The position numbers and the translations under genes were made by a program. The notes beneath the pieces are model-generated. The model searched no databases, was not told the DNA's origin, and saw nothing but the letters and a program-made list of their open reading frames with translations. A DNA stretch of 64,000 nucleotides from Candidatus Nitrospira neomarina (GTDB lineage Bacteria > Nitrospirota > Nitrospiria > Nitrospirales > UBA8639): assembly GCF_032051675.1 (NCBI RefSeq), contig NZ_CP116968.1:806001-870000 (forward strand), in the 5' to 3' direction. This document shows, piece by piece, positions 24,280 through 32,965 of the stretch (within the stretch, counting starts at the first letter, position 1; each line of letters starts with the position of its first letter).

Positions 24280-25230
24280 TATCCCCTCCTGGCATATTTC
24301 TGGATGCGGAAGGTAAGGCCGGAGCCAGGTGACCACCGCCGACCTAGGATCAGCTAGCCCGTTGTCTCCCTTGTTTTGGTGTATCTAATTAACAAACATT
24401 TTCAATGAAAAATCTTCCTTCTGTGATGGCAATTGGAGAGGCAGTTAAACCTACCGCTCTAGGCAATACGAAACAACAATAAACGACTAAACGCCTTTGG
24501 CAGTATTGGCGTTTCTGTGGTTAGGTCTAGGACCGTGTTGACTGGCGTTGCAATATACAATCACCTTTGGGAGCAGGATGTCGGAGGTTTAATCCCATCT
24601 GTCTCGACTAATCACTCAAATACTCAGCCCCCCTTCTTCCACCCCAATTTGGTCATCCCAATATTTGGTAAACTGTTGTCCTAAGCAGCTACATACTAGA
24701 AAACAATTATTAACAAACTTTTCCTTCCAAAAAGTTTTAAAGGTGGGGTGGTGCTTAGAGTATGGGGCCAACTTTTGGGGCAACAAAAAATGTTAAAAAA
24801 ATATTTTGATTTCATAGATTTAATCAGATTTTTGGGGAGTCATGCCCTCCACCATCTGGGTTTCTTTTCTAAAGCCGTAAGTATTTTGTGAAAGGAATTA
24901 TTCATTTTAAGGGGCACTCGGAGCAAAGAGCCATTTACCGCTAGGAGGAATGTTTTTTTGTAAAGGCTTGAATAGATATTCTCGTTTTAGGGTTGCTTCG
25001 GATCTATGGTTCGTCCGAAAAACTGTTCCCCGGTGACATCAGTCCCATCTACTAAGGCTGTGTCGAATTTTTCCGGAAAATTTTCTTCCCCAATATTTTT
25101 CATCACACTTAATTTATGCAGCAGGATAGACTCTCAATCTGAGTTCATGGCACCCGAACGACTGATAGCGTGGAGTGTTAAAGCTTTTTTAGTTAGCGGT
25201 GAGCTGAGAGGTTATATATAGGGGGAGTCA
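24280..25230. other. Gene-poor AT-rich stretch upstream of the STAS gene
   Basis: No convincing gene. I see an inverted repeat ACGGGCTAG/CTAGCCCGT (24258-24266 and 24354-24362) bracketing the leader of the STAS gene, a hairpin AAACGCC...GGCGTTT (about 24492-24514), a hairpin TTCGGA...TCCGAA near 24997-25019, and a 28-codon frame behind AGGAGGA at 24950 that has no recognisable content. The stretch is clearly richer in A+T than the flanking coding regions. Confidence 0.5.
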
Positions 25231-25560
25231 TTATGTGGAAGCCAGTTTGGCAAGTTCCATATCAACAAATGTGAGGATTTTTTCGGCATCCTCGACCAGG
25301 CCGTCCGTGATGGTGAGACCGAGAGCGAGATCTTCTTCATCCAAGGTATCGGCCAATCCGTTATTTTGTAATAAGCTGACATCCCAAAATAATATCCCTG
25401 CGGTGGCTTGTTTCCCGTCGATGGTGGCGACCACGTTGATGTTATCGCCATGCTCAGTCGGGGTACTGATAAAGGTCGGTTCGGCACCTACTTGTTTTGC
25501 TCGTCGAATAATGTCCATGAAGGATTTTAATCGTTGAAGACTGGCAGGGTCTGTCCCCAT
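25231..25560 (-). CDS. Small acidic protein of unknown function
   Basis: 109 residues from ATG 25560 (MGTDPASLQRLKSFMDIIRR), which has GAGGGG upstream; the frame extends to 25641, but that extension is less protein-like. It reads as a compact soluble alpha/beta domain: INVVATIDGKQATAGILFWD, then a Glu/Asp-rich loop and a C-terminal amphipathic helix (VEDAEKILTFVDMELAKLA). No motif recognised. It follows two other minus-strand genes (small protein, DsbA-like) and may share their transcript. Confidence 0.6.
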   Translation of the reverse strand: MGTDPASLQRLKSFMDIIRRAKQVGAEPTFISTPTEHGDNINVVATIDGKQATAGILFWDVSLLQNNGLADTLDEEDLALGLTITDGLVEDAEKILTFVDMELAKLAST

Positions 25561-25697
25561 TACTATCTTTCCCCTCTCGTATGAAAATTCAACTGGTCCA
25601 CCTCCGGTTTCAGATTGACGGATTCGACGGTAGATCTGCAAGGAGTGAATCGAAGGTGGAATTCCAAGGCGTAGTTCCTATGAGCCAATATTAGAAA

Positions 25698-25913
25698 TTA
25701 CGCGGTTCCGTGTTGGCCTGAGGTCGAAGAACCTTGCTCGTTTCGTTTCCGGGCTCGGGTGGCAATGTTTTCCATAAGCCCCGTCAGTTTTTGATATTGC
25801 GGGTGATCGGGAGAGAGCGGTTTGCCATCTTCATCGCACATCAGTTCCTGCATCCCTTCAAGCATTGCGGCCATTTCAGGGAAAAGTTCCTCATCCGATT
25901 TTTTTCGTCCCAT
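25698..25913 (-). CDS. Small charged protein of unknown function
   Basis: 71 residues, MGRKKSDEELFPEMAAMLEG, with a good ribosome site (AAGGAAGG) before ATG 25913. Rich in Glu, Lys and Met, mostly helical, with LSPDHPQYQKLTGLMENIA in the middle and a Ser/Gly/Gln tail. No membrane segment or known motif. It lies between the DsbA-like gene and another small protein on the same strand. Confidence 0.6.
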   Translation of the reverse strand: MGRKKSDEELFPEMAAMLEGMQELMCDEDGKPLSPDHPQYQKLTGLMENIATRARKRNEQGSSTSGQHGTA

Positions 25914-25967
25914 GGTGTCCTTCCTTTGCTGTCGATTCGAAATAGATTGATACCTTCATCCGTTACG

Positions 25968-26603
25968 TTAAGATTTACTGTCCTGGTTCAGAATGCTTTC
26001 GATCACCGTTTTGAGATTTTCGGCGGTTAAGTTCGCCACGCGAATGTTTCCATCCAAGAGCACGGTTGGGGTATGGGTGACCTTGATGCGTTCCCCCCAC
26101 GTCCGGCCTTTCGCTAATGTTTTAAAAGGTTTTCCACTGGCGAGTCCTGCTTCAAATTCCGTAGGATCGAGCCCGATCTCTTTCAGAAGGAGGGAACGCA
26201 TGGTCTTATCAAAGATTTGAATATCTTTTTCATGAATGGACTGAAAAAGAAGTTGCTTCATCTCCGGCCCTTTGCCCATAGTGACGGCCTGATTGTACAT
26301 TTCAAAGGCGGTCGGTAGTTTACCGGGTATGACGGGAAATCCCACCATTCTTATCTCTAGCTTGTCGCCAAATTCCTTTTTCAGTTTCGTCCCGACCACC
26401 CGTTCGAACATGTGGCAATGGGAGCAGTAAAAATCAGCGAATTCAAACAGAATGACCTTGCCGGCTTCATGTTGAGACGGTTCCCCCTCCATCAGTTCGT
26501 ATTCACCCTGTATCTTGCTCAAGGCCACATTGGCCCATCCGAGCAGGCTGATCAGGAGTATTCCTCCAATGATGCGGGAAATTTGCGTCTGTCCTGATTT
26601 CAT
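25968..26603 (-). CDS. DsbA-family thiol:disulfide protein, exported
   Basis: The start ATG 26603 has AAAGGA upstream and opens a signal sequence (MKSGQTQISRIIGGILLISLLGWANVALS in frame). The thioredoxin-like core has the active site FEFADFYCSHCHMFERV (Cys-Ser-His-Cys), then a helical insertion typical of DsbA (FEMYNQAVTMGKGPEMKQLL), and the cis-Pro loop HTPTVLLDG (Thr-Pro). About 211 aa. Expected to act in the periplasm as a disulfide oxidase or isomerase. The longer frame to 26678 lacks a start that would leave a normal signal peptide. No DsbB is in the window. Confidence 0.86.
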   Translation of the reverse strand: MKSGQTQISRIIGGILLISLLGWANVALSKIQGEYELMEGEPSQHEAGKVILFEFADFYCSHCHMFERVVGTKLKKEFGDKLEIRMVGFPVIPGKLPTAFEMYNQAVTMGKGPEMKQLLFQSIHEKDIQIFDKTMRSLLLKEIGLDPTEFEAGLASGKPFKTLAKGRTWGERIKVTHTPTVLLDGNIRVANLTAENLKTVIESILNQDSKS

Positions 26604-26753
26604 GCTTGATCCTTTCTTGATTTCGATCTTTTTTTTGAAGGTTTTCTGTCGAATCGCCGAAGTCAGTTCGGGTAACATGGGAGGTCTTTAGAGACACTCT
26701 CACGTTAGCCCATCATATCAGACTGAACCTAGGGACGTTCAAGGTTTCTGAAA

Positions 26754-26905
26754 GGGGCTGTGGAAAAAAGCCGCCAGCGGCGTTCTCGCAATTTTTCCGT
26801 GCTCACGTACTGGAAGTACGTTCTGCGCGCAAAACAAAAGTTGTGCCCTTCGGGACACGGCAGGCAATTTGCGGCCTTGCGGGACGAACATTTTTGAACC
26901 GCCCC
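26754..26905. repeat. Hairpin-forming dispersed repeat, copy 2
   Basis: Opposite in orientation to copy 1. Shared blocks: 26774-26789 (16 identical bases, CCAGCGGCGTTCTCGC) and 26797-26811 (15 identical, CCGTGCTCACGTACT), plus GCGGCCT and TTTTTGAAC near the right end. Outer arms GGGGCTGTGGAAAAAAG and CATTTTTGAACCGCCCC are imperfect inverted repeats. It lies upstream of the DsbA-like gene and before the cupin gene, in a 480 bp stretch (26604-27083) that otherwise holds nothing I can identify. Confidence 0.75.
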
Positions 26906-27083
26906 GAGGCCTCTGATATGCACCGTGGCTGTGGGTCAATATGCCCTTGGACATGAGTAGTATTCAACACTACCGGAAAATGAAATGGCCGCGGGGCAGT
27001 CCGGGATGGTGAGAGATTATTGAGAATTATTGAGAGAATGGTGGAGGCGGTATCGGCATTGTTCAATTGAGGAGGGCACTGAA

Positions 27084-27404
27084 GTGAATGTGGTGAATGT
27101 TAAAGACTACAGCCAGTTTTCGAAGGAAAAGATGAAGAAGCAGAATGTGTTTCAAACACCGAGATTTTTTTGTGATGTGTATGGATTTGAGCCTGGTCAG
27201 GAGCAAAAAGGCCATGTACATGCCGACCAGGACAAAGTCTATCTGGTCTTAGAAGGGGAGGGCACGTTTCGGGTCGGGAGTGAAAGCCGGGTTCTGGGAG
27301 AAGGGCAGGGGACGATGGCTCCGGCCGGGGAAGAGCATGGCGTGGTGAACCATACGACGAACCGACTTCGAGTGCTGGTGTTTATGGCTCCCAATCCCGG
27401 CTAG
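27084..27404 (+). CDS. Cupin-domain protein
   Basis: GTG 27084 has AGGAGGG (27070-27076) at good spacing; the frame is open from 27030. 106 aa forming a single cupin barrel: motif 1 is GHVHADQDKVYLVLEGEGTF (His-x-His and Glu metal ligands), motif 2 is APAGEEHGVVNHTTN with the third His. Members range from isomerases to oxygenases and sugar-binding proteins; nothing here fixes the substrate. It is a single gene ahead of a convergent transketolase. Confidence 0.8.
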   Translation: MNVVNVKDYSQFSKEKMKKQNVFQTPRFFCDVYGFEPGQEQKGHVHADQDKVYLVLEGEGTFRVGSESRVLGEGQGTMAPAGEEHGVVNHTTNRLRVLVFMAPNPG

Positions 27405-27454
27405 CGGAGGAATGATAGATTGACGAGTCTGTGTGAGGTATTTTGAGAAGGGAG

Positions 27455-27484
27455 CGGGCCTGGTACGGTAGACACCCAGGCCCG
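27455..27484. terminator. Perfect 9-bp hairpin between convergent cupin and transketolase genes
   Basis: CGGGCCTGG (27455-27463) and CCAGGCCCG (27476-27484) form a perfect stem with a 12-base loop. No T-run follows on either strand, so it is not a classic intrinsic terminator, but its position 50 bp after the cupin stop suits an mRNA-end structure. The rest of 27405-27703 holds no gene. Confidence 0.45.
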
Positions 27485-27703
27485 TCTGAGAGGTGGATTC
27501 TGTTCCAGGGGGCTGCTGGTTGCCTGAATTCATGGGATTAAAAATTGTGAGATTCTCTTTCCTTCTACGGATGAAATCCCTATTGCCCCTTTGGCGACCC
27601 GGAAGATGCTGTGATCCGCACGTTCCCTTTGACCGAACTCAGAAAGGCAGGCGACGAGCGGAATGGAGTCCACGATTGGTGGTTGAGGCATCGCTTGGCA
27701 TAC

Positions 27704-29560
27704 TTAAACCAATTGTTTAACTTTCTCGACGATAGCCCTAGCGCTGATTCCATAATGGTCGAGTAGTTGATCAGGCTTTCCGCTATGTGGGATTTGGCTA
27801 ATGCCCATTTTCGTGAGCCGTATTCCTTCACCCGCCATCGCACTGAGTACGGCATCACCGATGCCACCATGCAGGTAATGGTCCTCTACCGTGAGGAACC
27901 GGCTGTTCGTGGCGTTGGCGGCTTCTAGAAGAGTGGCCCTATCGATTGGAGTCACGCTATAGAGATCGATGACTCTCACTGTAATCCCAGCGGTGTGTAG
28001 TTGATCATAAGCGTTTAGCGCTTCGAAGACCGTGACCCCGGCGGCCACGATGGTGAGCTGATCCTTGGCGCTTTGCCGGAGGACTTTTGAGCCGCCAATC
28101 GTGAAGGATTCCGCGGCCCCGTAGAGTATCGGTGTTTTGGGACGCCCTGTTCGCATGTACACCATTCCCTTGTGATTGGCCATGGCTTCAACCAGTCGAT
28201 AAGCGCACATGGCATCGGAGGGATAGAGGACGACCACTCCCGGCTGGGCTGCCATCATCGCGAGATCTTCCAAGCCCATTTGTGAAGGACCATCCTCACC
28301 AATACTGACTCCTACGTGTGAACCCATCAGTTTGATATTGGCTTGACTGATGGCTGCCATGCGGATGAAATCGTAGGCACGGGTGAGAAAGCAGGCGAAG
28401 GTGGCAACAAAGGGAATTTTCCCGCAAGCTGCCAGACCGGCCGCGGTACCCACCATGTTTTGTTCGGCAATGAAGTTTTCAAAGAAACGATCAGGAAAAC
28501 GTTTTTTAAATTTATCCGTATAGGTGGAGTTTTTCACGTCGGCATCCAACGCGACTACGAGGGGATTGACTTCTCCGAGTTGGGCTAATGCCTCTCCGAA
28601 CGCTTCCCGGGTAGCCACGAGATCGGTTGCCCCATACTTGGGGGCCGGTAGTGGTTGGATGGTGCCCTTGGCCCGTTGTACCGGGTCGGGCGGGGCTATG
28701 GAAAGCTGGGGAGAGGAAGACGGTAACGTTTGCTTCAATGCGGTGATCACTTCTTCTGCTTGTTGTGCATTGAGAGGCTTTCCGTGCCAGTTAGGATGAT
28801 CCTCGGCGAAAGGAATGCCTTTTCCTTTAAAGGTTTTGGCCAGAATCATGGTTGGCTTCGTGCGGGTTTGAGCGGCTTCTGCAAAGGCTTTGAGGAGGTC
28901 TGTGTGGTTGTGCCCGTCGACGCAGATGGTATGCCAGCCAAATCCCTCCCATCTGGCCTGGTACCTGGTCAGATCATGTTCCAGCATAGTGGGATCCGAT
29001 TGGCCCAGCCGATTAATGTCCACAATGCCGCACATATTATCTAATTGAGAATTTCGGGCAATATCGGCGGCCTCCCATACTGACCCTTCGACCGATTCCC
29101 CATCGCCTAATAGCACAAAGATTCGGGCTGAAGACTTGTCCAGGTATTTATTATTTAAGGCAATGCCGACCCCCACTGACAGTCCCTGCCCGAGAGATCC
29201 GGTGGCCATGTCCACAAACGACAGGCGAGGAGTGGGATGGCCTTCGAGGTCCGATTCGAGTGTGCGGAGTTCGAGTAATTGTTGGGGATCGAATAACCCG
29301 GCTTCCGCCCAGGCCGCATAGAGCAACGGGGCGGCGTGACCCTTGGATAAGATAAAACGATCGTTGTCCGGGTTGCGAGGATTTTTTGGATCAAATCGCA
29401 TGACCGAGAAAAACAAGGTCGCCACAATATCCGCCGCGGAACAGCAACTGGTCGGATGTCCGCTTCCTGCTGTGGTGGTGGCGCGAATGCTATGGATGCG
29501 AAGTTGATCGGCCTTTTGACGCAGGAGTTCAGAAAGTTGTGATGAAGTATGGGTGGTCAC
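27704..29560 (-). CDS. tkt: Transketolase, animal-type (short) form
   Basis: Thiamine-diphosphate enzyme of the pentose phosphate/Calvin pathways. The start is best placed at GTG 29560, six bases after GGAGGAG; an in-frame GTG at 29575 lies further up. N-terminal TTAGSGHPTSCCSAADIVA, FILSKGHAAPLLYAAWAEAG, GSLGQGLSVGVG and the ThDP motif LLGDGESVEGSVWEAADIAR; second domain FIAEQNMVGTAAGLAACGKI with the catalytic Glu and GVSIGEDGPSQMGLEDLAMM. About 618 aa, against ~660 for E. coli TktA. Its length and wording match the vertebrate TKT type closely. A DXPS synthase is excluded by the N-terminus. Confidence 0.93.
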   Translation of the reverse strand: MTTHTSSQLSELLRQKADQLRIHSIRATTTAGSGHPTSCCSAADIVATLFFSVMRFDPKNPRNPDNDRFILSKGHAAPLLYAAWAEAGLFDPQQLLELRTLESDLEGHPTPRLSFVDMATGSLGQGLSVGVGIALNNKYLDKSSARIFVLLGDGESVEGSVWEAADIARNSQLDNMCGIVDINRLGQSDPTMLEHDLTRYQARWEGFGWHTICVDGHNHTDLLKAFAEAAQTRTKPTMILAKTFKGKGIPFAEDHPNWHGKPLNAQQAEEVITALKQTLPSSSPQLSIAPPDPVQRAKGTIQPLPAPKYGATDLVATREAFGEALAQLGEVNPLVVALDADVKNSTYTDKFKKRFPDRFFENFIAEQNMVGTAAGLAACGKIPFVATFACFLTRAYDFIRMAAISQANIKLMGSHVGVSIGEDGPSQMGLEDLAMMAAQPGVVVLYPSDAMCAYRLVEAMANHKGMVYMRTGRPKTPILYGAAESFTIGGSKVLRQSAKDQLTIVAAGVTVFEALNAYDQLHTAGITVRVIDLYSVTPIDRATLLEAANATNSRFLTVEDHYLHGGIGDAVLSAMAGEGIRLTKMGISQIPHSGKPDQLLDHYGISARAIVEKVKQLV

Positions 29561-29748
29561 AGATAGCTCCTCCACTCATGGGTGTGATCGTAACATTTGA
29601 AGATGGCCAGGACCGTACCAGACACCTAAAATTCAGTCAATTCAATTCTGTGTATTGATCGATGCTCAGTGTCCGATGTAGGGTATGATGGCTTCACGGT
29701 TCTAAGAATACCCATCACAGGTTCAATTGATGCTGGAGGCAAACGATT

Positions 29749-29943
29749 ATGAATTGGAGTCATGCCACAACTCAGGTGACTGTCATCATGTGTTCTGTTT
29801 TCTTGGTGGGAGCGATGTTGGTGGGGTGTTCTTCCACACCCGAATCTCAATCCGATCCGTCAAAAAAGGACATTCAGCAGGATTCCGACCGGTTCTTCAA
29901 CAAGATGGGACAGGAAGAAGGCCAACAAGCTCCCGCACGTTAA
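29749..29943 (+). CDS. Small lipoprotein
   Basis: 64 residues: MNWSHATTQVTVIMCSVFLV then GAMLVGCSSTPESQ with a good lipobox (LVGC). The mature part is short, polar, Asp/Gln-rich (KKDIQQDSDRFFNKMGQ). Exported and lipid-anchored by prediction; function unknown. Divergent from transketolase with about 190 bp between start codons. Confidence 0.65.
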   Translation: MNWSHATTQVTVIMCSVFLVGAMLVGCSSTPESQSDPSKKDIQQDSDRFFNKMGQEEGQQAPAR

Positions 29944-30066
29944 GAGGGAGGAGCCTGGGGAAGTATAGGGTCGTGATGATTGTGACTATCTGTTGCTCTT
30001 GTACTTGCGCAAAAGGCAGTAAACCTTTTAAGGCCTGAAGCGGCGATGGAGGAGTGGGCAGGAAGT

Positions 30067-31440
30067 CTATTCGGTTGAGCCCGCCTGTCGTATCAGTTGG
30101 GTTTTGGAGGGTATTTGATCGAGAATCGTCGATCGCACCTGGTATAAACCCGGGAGGCTTGATCCCTCTGCAAAGACCAGGCCTCCTTCTCTCTTTCCTA
30201 ACATTAATTGTCCGATTTCCTGTCCCTTGCGGTTCATGCCAGAAATAGTGGCGGTGGGTGAGGCCATCCCATTGTCTGTTGAGGCGGAAGAGGAATCAGG
30301 GTGGAATATTTCTGCTGGGACGTCCACGATCCGGCTGACAAAAAGCTTCACAAATTCCTGGTTTATCTCTGCTGAGGGATTGCCATCCAAGATCCACTCA
30401 TCGTGTTGATTAATGAGGACATAATGATCCTGTGGGGTGTGGACTGTCAGCATCGCAATATCGGCGATTTCCATACCAAAGAGACGCTTATCCTGAAAAT
30501 AAAACATTCCCTGGGTGACGGGCTGCAAAATGGCCGGGGGGATCTCGAATAAGGGACTGTTGTCGGAGGTGATCGCGTACGCTTTTTCTGCATCCCCAAA
30601 GTGATACAGTTCCAGATGGTGAGTGCGCGTTCCTTCTATGACCTGGACTGTAGCATGGGAGCGTATCGGTTGACTGAGAATACGTTGTTTGTCTTCTTCA
30701 TCATCAATGAACCCTGTTGCCGCAAGCCCTCCTAAGTCCATGAGGAGGGTACCTACGGCGGTTTTATCTGCTGGTCCCTTGACGGGGCTCTTGAACATCC
30801 AGTTCGGGGTTAAGCTATGGGCTCCCGCCACTCGCGTCATGACCATGGTGTTTGCCCCGTCCTGAATGTGCAGCTCCAAGACCCGGTCCCGGTCGAAAAA
30901 CAGCAGGTCTTTCAGGCGGAAGTTCGTGAGGGACTTTTGGGCAAAGGTCATGACATCCAATGTCGTGAGCACGACCTCATTGTCTGGTTTGGTTTGGACA
31001 TATAAAGATGGGGCAAAAGGACCCGCATCGCCTAAGGCCATTTTCTGCGAATCGGTCGGTGTTTCCAGGGTGAGGGTCAGGTAAGGCGGATCCAGCCCGT
31101 AAGCGGGTAAATTGGTCGGGCCATCCTCGATATGCCGTTTAATTTTCCCGATTGTCAGGGCACGCAAGATTCGACGAATTTCACGGGCGTCGGCCGGGGA
31201 CTGCATGGGTTCGGTTATCATCCACCGCCATTGGTCGTCACGCTTCAGCCGGATGGTTTCCGTATGACCCTCCCAGGTGATGTGCGTAATGTCTCGGTCA
31301 TCAAACGGCAAAATTTGTCGTTCCTGGGTTTCCTGTTTTTCCAGTTGCCGGGATTGTGGAATATCAACGAGGAGGATATAGCCTCCTAATGCAAGGACGA
31401 CCAGAGCCAGGACGAGCGTCACTCGAATGGGATTTAACAT
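30067..31440 (-). CDS. DUF4340-domain protein, membrane anchored
   Basis: 457 aa with one N-terminal membrane helix (VTLVLALVVLALGGYILLVD) and a large extracytoplasmic part showing several repeats of the DUF4340 type (FDDRDITHITWEGHTETIRL, LDPPYLTLTLETP, NFRLKDLLFFDRDRVLELHI). It is the last gene of a four-gene minus-strand operon with an ATPase, permease and GldG-type protein; one base separates it from the gene upstream. Such DUF4340 proteins accompany GldG-type ABC systems in many phyla. Function not established; probably part of the same membrane complex. Confidence 0.82.
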   Translation of the reverse strand: MLNPIRVTLVLALVVLALGGYILLVDIPQSRQLEKQETQERQILPFDDRDITHITWEGHTETIRLKRDDQWRWMITEPMQSPADAREIRRILRALTIGKIKRHIEDGPTNLPAYGLDPPYLTLTLETPTDSQKMALGDAGPFAPSLYVQTKPDNEVVLTTLDVMTFAQKSLTNFRLKDLLFFDRDRVLELHIQDGANTMVMTRVAGAHSLTPNWMFKSPVKGPADKTAVGTLLMDLGGLAATGFIDDEEDKQRILSQPIRSHATVQVIEGTRTHHLELYHFGDAEKAYAITSDNSPLFEIPPAILQPVTQGMFYFQDKRLFGMEIADIAMLTVHTPQDHYVLINQHDEWILDGNPSAEINQEFVKLFVSRIVDVPAEIFHPDSSSASTDNGMASPTATISGMNRKGQEIGQLMLGKREGGLVFAEGSSLPGLYQVRSTILDQIPSKTQLIRQAGSTE

Positions 31441-31441
31441 G

Positions 31442-32965
31442 TTACAGACTTCGCCGCCTTTTCCAAACGGATAGACCGAGAAATAAAGTGAGGAGTGGAA
31501 GGAACAGGACTTGAAAAAACACGAGTACTTGTTCCTGCGAGGGATTCGGTATGAATGGATGAAAGGCCGGATCTTTTGGTGTCAGAGAAACCAGGGCGTC
31601 TTCTTGGGCGAGCCAGGCAACGGCTTTTAAGAAAAAGTCCGTGTTGCCAGGATAGGTCAAATACCCATTGGTTGCAAAGGCGGCATTGCCCACGATTAAG
31701 ACGGCGGGTTGGGCCGGTGGAGTCTGCTCGATGGGTTTGCGGATCAGGAGGCCAGCGACCGTATACGGACCTTTGGCGTCTTCTCCCGCCGTGAATTCCG
31801 GTTGAGGACTCTTCAGGTCCATTTCTTCCCAACTTTCCGGAGACGTTTGCGCTAAGGAGACAAACTCCCAGGCCTTTCCTTGTGCCGCGTCAAAAGTGAC
31901 TGAGCGGGACACGGGAAACAGGATGGGAGTCGTGAAGTCTTCGGTGATGTCATGGGTGGTAAAGGTGCGAACGAGTAAGGCAGTGGGACTGCCACGTCCC
32001 AGGCGATCTTGCTCATCAGCCAGGATGCCGGTTCCCAATTGAATGCCCCACGGTGTGAATAGGGGATCTAATGAGGTGCCGCTGCCTGGATCGTCCATCA
32101 CCAGTACCCGTCCTCCTTTTTCCAGATATTGGCTCATCCGGTGTTGGTCCTCAGGGGATATGGATTCTGTGGAGGAGGCAACGATGAGCACTGCCGCCTC
32201 GTGAGAAGCCGTGTCCTGCCAATCCACCGTCCCGACCGCATAGCCTTGTTTGGTCAGGGCATCGCCGGCACGAGATAATCCTGACGATTCGGTATCGGAT
32301 AGACTTTTTTCGCCATGGCCCGTGACAAAAGCAATGCGCTTTTTCTTGTCCTGTGTGACGCGGAGGAGCGCATTGGTCATGTCGGCTTCAGAAGACCGTT
32401 GGAGATAGACCTTTTGGGGGCCACTTTCCACAACGACGGTATCGATGCGCGTCACTTGATACTCTTTTGCCTTGTCTGGTTGGCGTTCGGGATCGATGAA
32501 TGCCAGTGTGATGAGCGGACTCTCCTTCGCATATGTCGTCAATAGATCCTGGTAGCCGCCATAACCCGGACTCCCTTCATGGGTGAAAACCGTCATTTTC
32601 ACCTCTCTTGGAAGAGTTCGAAGGACTTGATACGTCTGTCGGCTTAAGGTGAAATTCTGCGTCTCTGAGAAGTCCCATTCCGGCGCATGCTTGGCTGCGA
32701 GGAAATTGAGTAAGGCCACGACGACGCCGGCAAGCAGCACCGAAAACAGGCTGTGTGCGCCGAGTCGGGTAGAGCGGGTTCGAGCTAACGCGGTGAGGCT
32801 ACGAAAATGGAAGGCAAAATAGCCCAGGAGGCAGACGGTTCCCACGCCGAGCAGGATTGAGGAGAGGCTCTCTGCAGCAGGATAGACCAACGGGAGCCCC
32901 AGTCCTACCAGGGCGATTATCATTCCGGCTATTCCGAGAATTGAAGACACCCGCGTTATTTCCAT
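31442..32965 (-). CDS. GldG-type ABC transporter auxiliary protein
   Basis: Two N-terminal membrane helices plus one more near residue 95, a long extracytoplasmic domain and a C-terminal helix (FFQVLFLPLLTLFLGLSVW) followed by Lys/Arg. The extracytoplasmic part has the GldG/DUF4350 features LSRQTYQVLRTLPREVKMTV, ITLAFIDPERQPDKAKEY, IAFVTGHGEKSLSD and QYLEKGGRVLVMDDPGSG. The start ATG 32965 overlaps the permease stop by 10 bases; the open frame reaches 33001. About 507 aa. Forms a complex with the ABC permease and ATPase by family; in Bacteroidetes GldG is needed for gliding, elsewhere the role is unknown. Confidence 0.85.
   Translation of the reverse strand: MEITRVSSILGIAGMIIALVGLGLPLVYPAAESLSSILLGVGTVCLLGYFAFHFRSLTALARTRSTRLGAHSLFSVLLAGVVVALLNFLAAKHAPEWDFSETQNFTLSRQTYQVLRTLPREVKMTVFTHEGSPGYGGYQDLLTTYAKESPLITLAFIDPERQPDKAKEYQVTRIDTVVVESGPQKVYLQRSSEADMTNALLRVTQDKKKRIAFVTGHGEKSLSDTESSGLSRAGDALTKQGYAVGTVDWQDTASHEAAVLIVASSTESISPEDQHRMSQYLEKGGRVLVMDDPGSGTSLDPLFTPWGIQLGTGILADEQDRLGRGSPTALLVRTFTTHDITEDFTTPILFPVSRSVTFDAAQGKAWEFVSLAQTSPESWEEMDLKSPQPEFTAGEDAKGPYTVAGLLIRKPIEQTPPAQPAVLIVGNAAFATNGYLTYPGNTDFFLKAVAWLAQEDALVSLTPKDPAFHPFIPNPSQEQVLVFFQVLFLPLLTLFLGLSVWKRRRSL

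Noticed and set aside
24541-24620. tRNA/tmRNA 3'-end-like sequence (GGAGGTTTAATCCC)
   Set aside because: The T-loop consensus is broken and the stem does not pair; no acceptor partner found.
24950-25036. 28-codon frame behind AGGAGGA
   Set aside because: Too short and without recognisable content; could be chance.
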